DNA of 7,557 bases from NCBI GenBank assembly GCA_029937205.1, contig JAPYQV010000120.1, positions 1-7,557 on the forward strand. Reading direction: 5' to 3'. The notes under the pieces were generated by a model. The model had not been told where the DNA came from. It searched no databases and was given only the letters and a program-made list of their open reading frames with translations. Source of the DNA: Alphaproteobacteria bacterium (GTDB taxonomy: Bacteria; Pseudomonadota; Alphaproteobacteria; UBA828). Position numbers and translations under genes: made by a program. Of the stretch, positions 6,582 through 7,557 are shown in pieces (within the stretch, counting starts at the first letter, position 1; each line of letters begins with the position of its first letter).

Positions 6582-7557
6582 ATGACAATTTTCGTCACCG
6601 GCGCCGCCGGCTTCATAGGTTATCACATGTGCGAGGCCCTGCTAGCGCGTGGCGAGGCCGTCATTGGATTGGACAATCTGAACGCCTATTACGATGTTGC
6701 GCTGAAAGAGGCGCGACTTGCGCGCCTTAAACGGCACGAAGAGTTTAATTTCGTGCTCGCCGATATCTGTGACAAGGATGCCATGAAGCGTGCCGGCGAA
6801 GCAGCGGGCGATGTGCGCGCGGTTCTGCATTTGGCGGCGCAGGCAGGGGTGCGCTACTCCCTGACCAATCCTTCGGCCTATGTGGAGACCAATATTGTCG
6901 GCCAGCTCAATATCCTTGAGATGTGCCGGTATCTGCCCAATTTACAACATCTGGTTTACGCCAGCTCGAGCTCCGTCTACGGCGGCAACAGCGAAGTGCC
7001 GTTTTCGGAAACCCATCCGGTGGACCGCCCCGTTTCGCTTTATGCCGCGAGCAAGAAGGCAGACGAGCTGATGGGGCATGTCTATGCCCATCTATACCGT
7101 ATCCCCATGACAGGATTACGTTTTTTCACCGTTTATGGGCCGTGGGGACGCCCCGATATGGCCGCCTATATATTCGCCCGCGCAATATTTGATGGCGCGC
7201 CGATTAAATTGTTCAACAATGGCGATATGCGGCGGGATTTTACCTATGTTGATGATGTTGTGCAGGGCGTTCTCGCGGTTCTCGGTTCGCCGCCAGAGGC
7301 AACCGGCGAAGCAGCGCCGCACCAAGTGTATAATATCGGCAACAACCACCCGGAACCGCTGTTGCGCTATGTCGAAGTGTTGGAAAATGCGATTGGCCGG
7401 CGCGCCGAAAAAGAATTTGCGCCGATGCAGCCTGGTGACGTGAAGGAAACATACGCCGATATCGAGGCCATCCGCCGCGATCATGGTTTTGAGCCGAAAA
7501 CCGGTATCGATGAAGGCATTCCCCGCTTTATCGCCTGGTTTCGCGAATATCACGACG
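6582..7557 (+). CDS. NAD-dependent UDP-glucuronate 4-epimerase-type SDR protein, 3' end outside window
   Basis: An extended short-chain dehydrogenase/reductase that would interconvert UDP-glucuronate and UDP-galacturonate (or the N-acetylated equivalents) in the cytosol, for surface polysaccharide. The frame is open to the right edge: 325 codons are visible and the family is about 330-340 aa, so only a few residues are lost. The last segment, RFIAWFREYHD, matches the usual C-terminus. Motifs: NAD-binding TGAAGFIG (6-13); DNLNAYYD after strand 2; LAAQAGVRYS; ASSSSVYG (127-134), which holds the catalytic Ser; YAASK with Tyr154 and Lys158; TVYGPWGRPDMA, typical of LpsL/Cap1J-type glucuronate epimerases and unlike TviC/WbpP; and RRDFTYVDD. 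The start is fixed: an in-frame TGA lies at 6561 and 6582 is the only ATG after it. The ribosome site is a weak purine run (AGAGAAG) close to the ATG. It is divergent from the dehydrogenase that would make its substrate. Confidence 0.93.
   Translation, partial: MTIFVTGAAGFIGYHMCEALLARGEAVIGLDNLNAYYDVALKEARLARLKRHEEFNFVLADICDKDAMKRAGEAAGDVRAVLHLAAQAGVRYSLTNPSAYVETNIVGQLNILEMCRYLPNLQHLVYASSSSVYGGNSEVPFSETHPVDRPVSLYAASKKADELMGHVYAHLYRIPMTGLRFFTVYGPWGRPDMAAYIFARAIFDGAPIKLFNNGDMRRDFTYVDDVVQGVLAVLGSPPEATGEAAPHQVYNIGNNHPEPLLRYVEVLENAIGRRAEKEFAPMQPGDVKETYADIEAIRRDHGFEPKTGIDEGIPRFIAWFREYHD

Noticed and set aside
6386..6730. Plus-strand ORF of 114 codons across the divergent intergenic region
   Set aside because: It overlaps the start of the epimerase in another frame, resembles no family, and would use the control region as coding sequence.
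1..7557. Mobile elements, CRISPR arrays, toxin-antitoxin pairs, tRNA genes
   Set aside because: There are no transposase motifs, no spaced direct repeats, no cloverleaf sequence and no small gene pairs outside the listed genes.

Overview
The window looks like a chromosomal segment of an alphaproteobacterium, possibly Rhodospirillales-like. This rests on protein style, moderately high GC, and the block ETF-QO / periplasmic TPR protein / ispE, an order I recall from alphaproteobacteria. The lineage is an inference and could not be searched. I found no mobile element, CRISPR array, tRNA or rRNA. I also found no clearly new multi-gene system. The most interesting parts are the regulatory architecture around the sugar-nucleotide genes and the nature of the TPR protein.

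Left block (1-4281, plus strand). The window opens inside the gene for electron transfer flavoprotein-ubiquinone oxidoreductase; its N-terminal FAD-binding start lies outside. After a 140-bp gap comes an exported TPR-repeat protein. Its stop codon overlaps the GTG start of ispE (GTGA), so ispE is probably translationally coupled to it. IspE is the fourth enzyme of the MEP isoprenoid pathway. The TPR/ispE linkage resembles the Pseudomonas arrangement in which the TPR lipoprotein LbcA lies near lolB and ispE.

Middle block (4278-6392, minus strand). A tandem-duplicated DUF427 protein converges on ispE, and the two stop codons share bases. It lies 39 bp downstream of a TviB/WbpA-type UDP-sugar 6-dehydrogenase on the same strand, so the two may be co-transcribed.

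Right block (6393-7557). A 189-bp divergent intergenic region separates the dehydrogenase from a UDP-glucuronate 4-epimerase-type SDR protein that runs off the right edge nearly complete. The region holds a TTGACA -35 candidate facing the dehydrogenase and a 30-bp inverted repeat upstream of the epimerase. Together the two enzymes would oxidise a UDP-hexose (or UDP-HexNAc) at C6 and epimerise the product at C4, supplying acidic sugars for a capsule, exopolysaccharide or LPS. The window may therefore be the edge of a surface-polysaccharide locus next to core metabolic genes.
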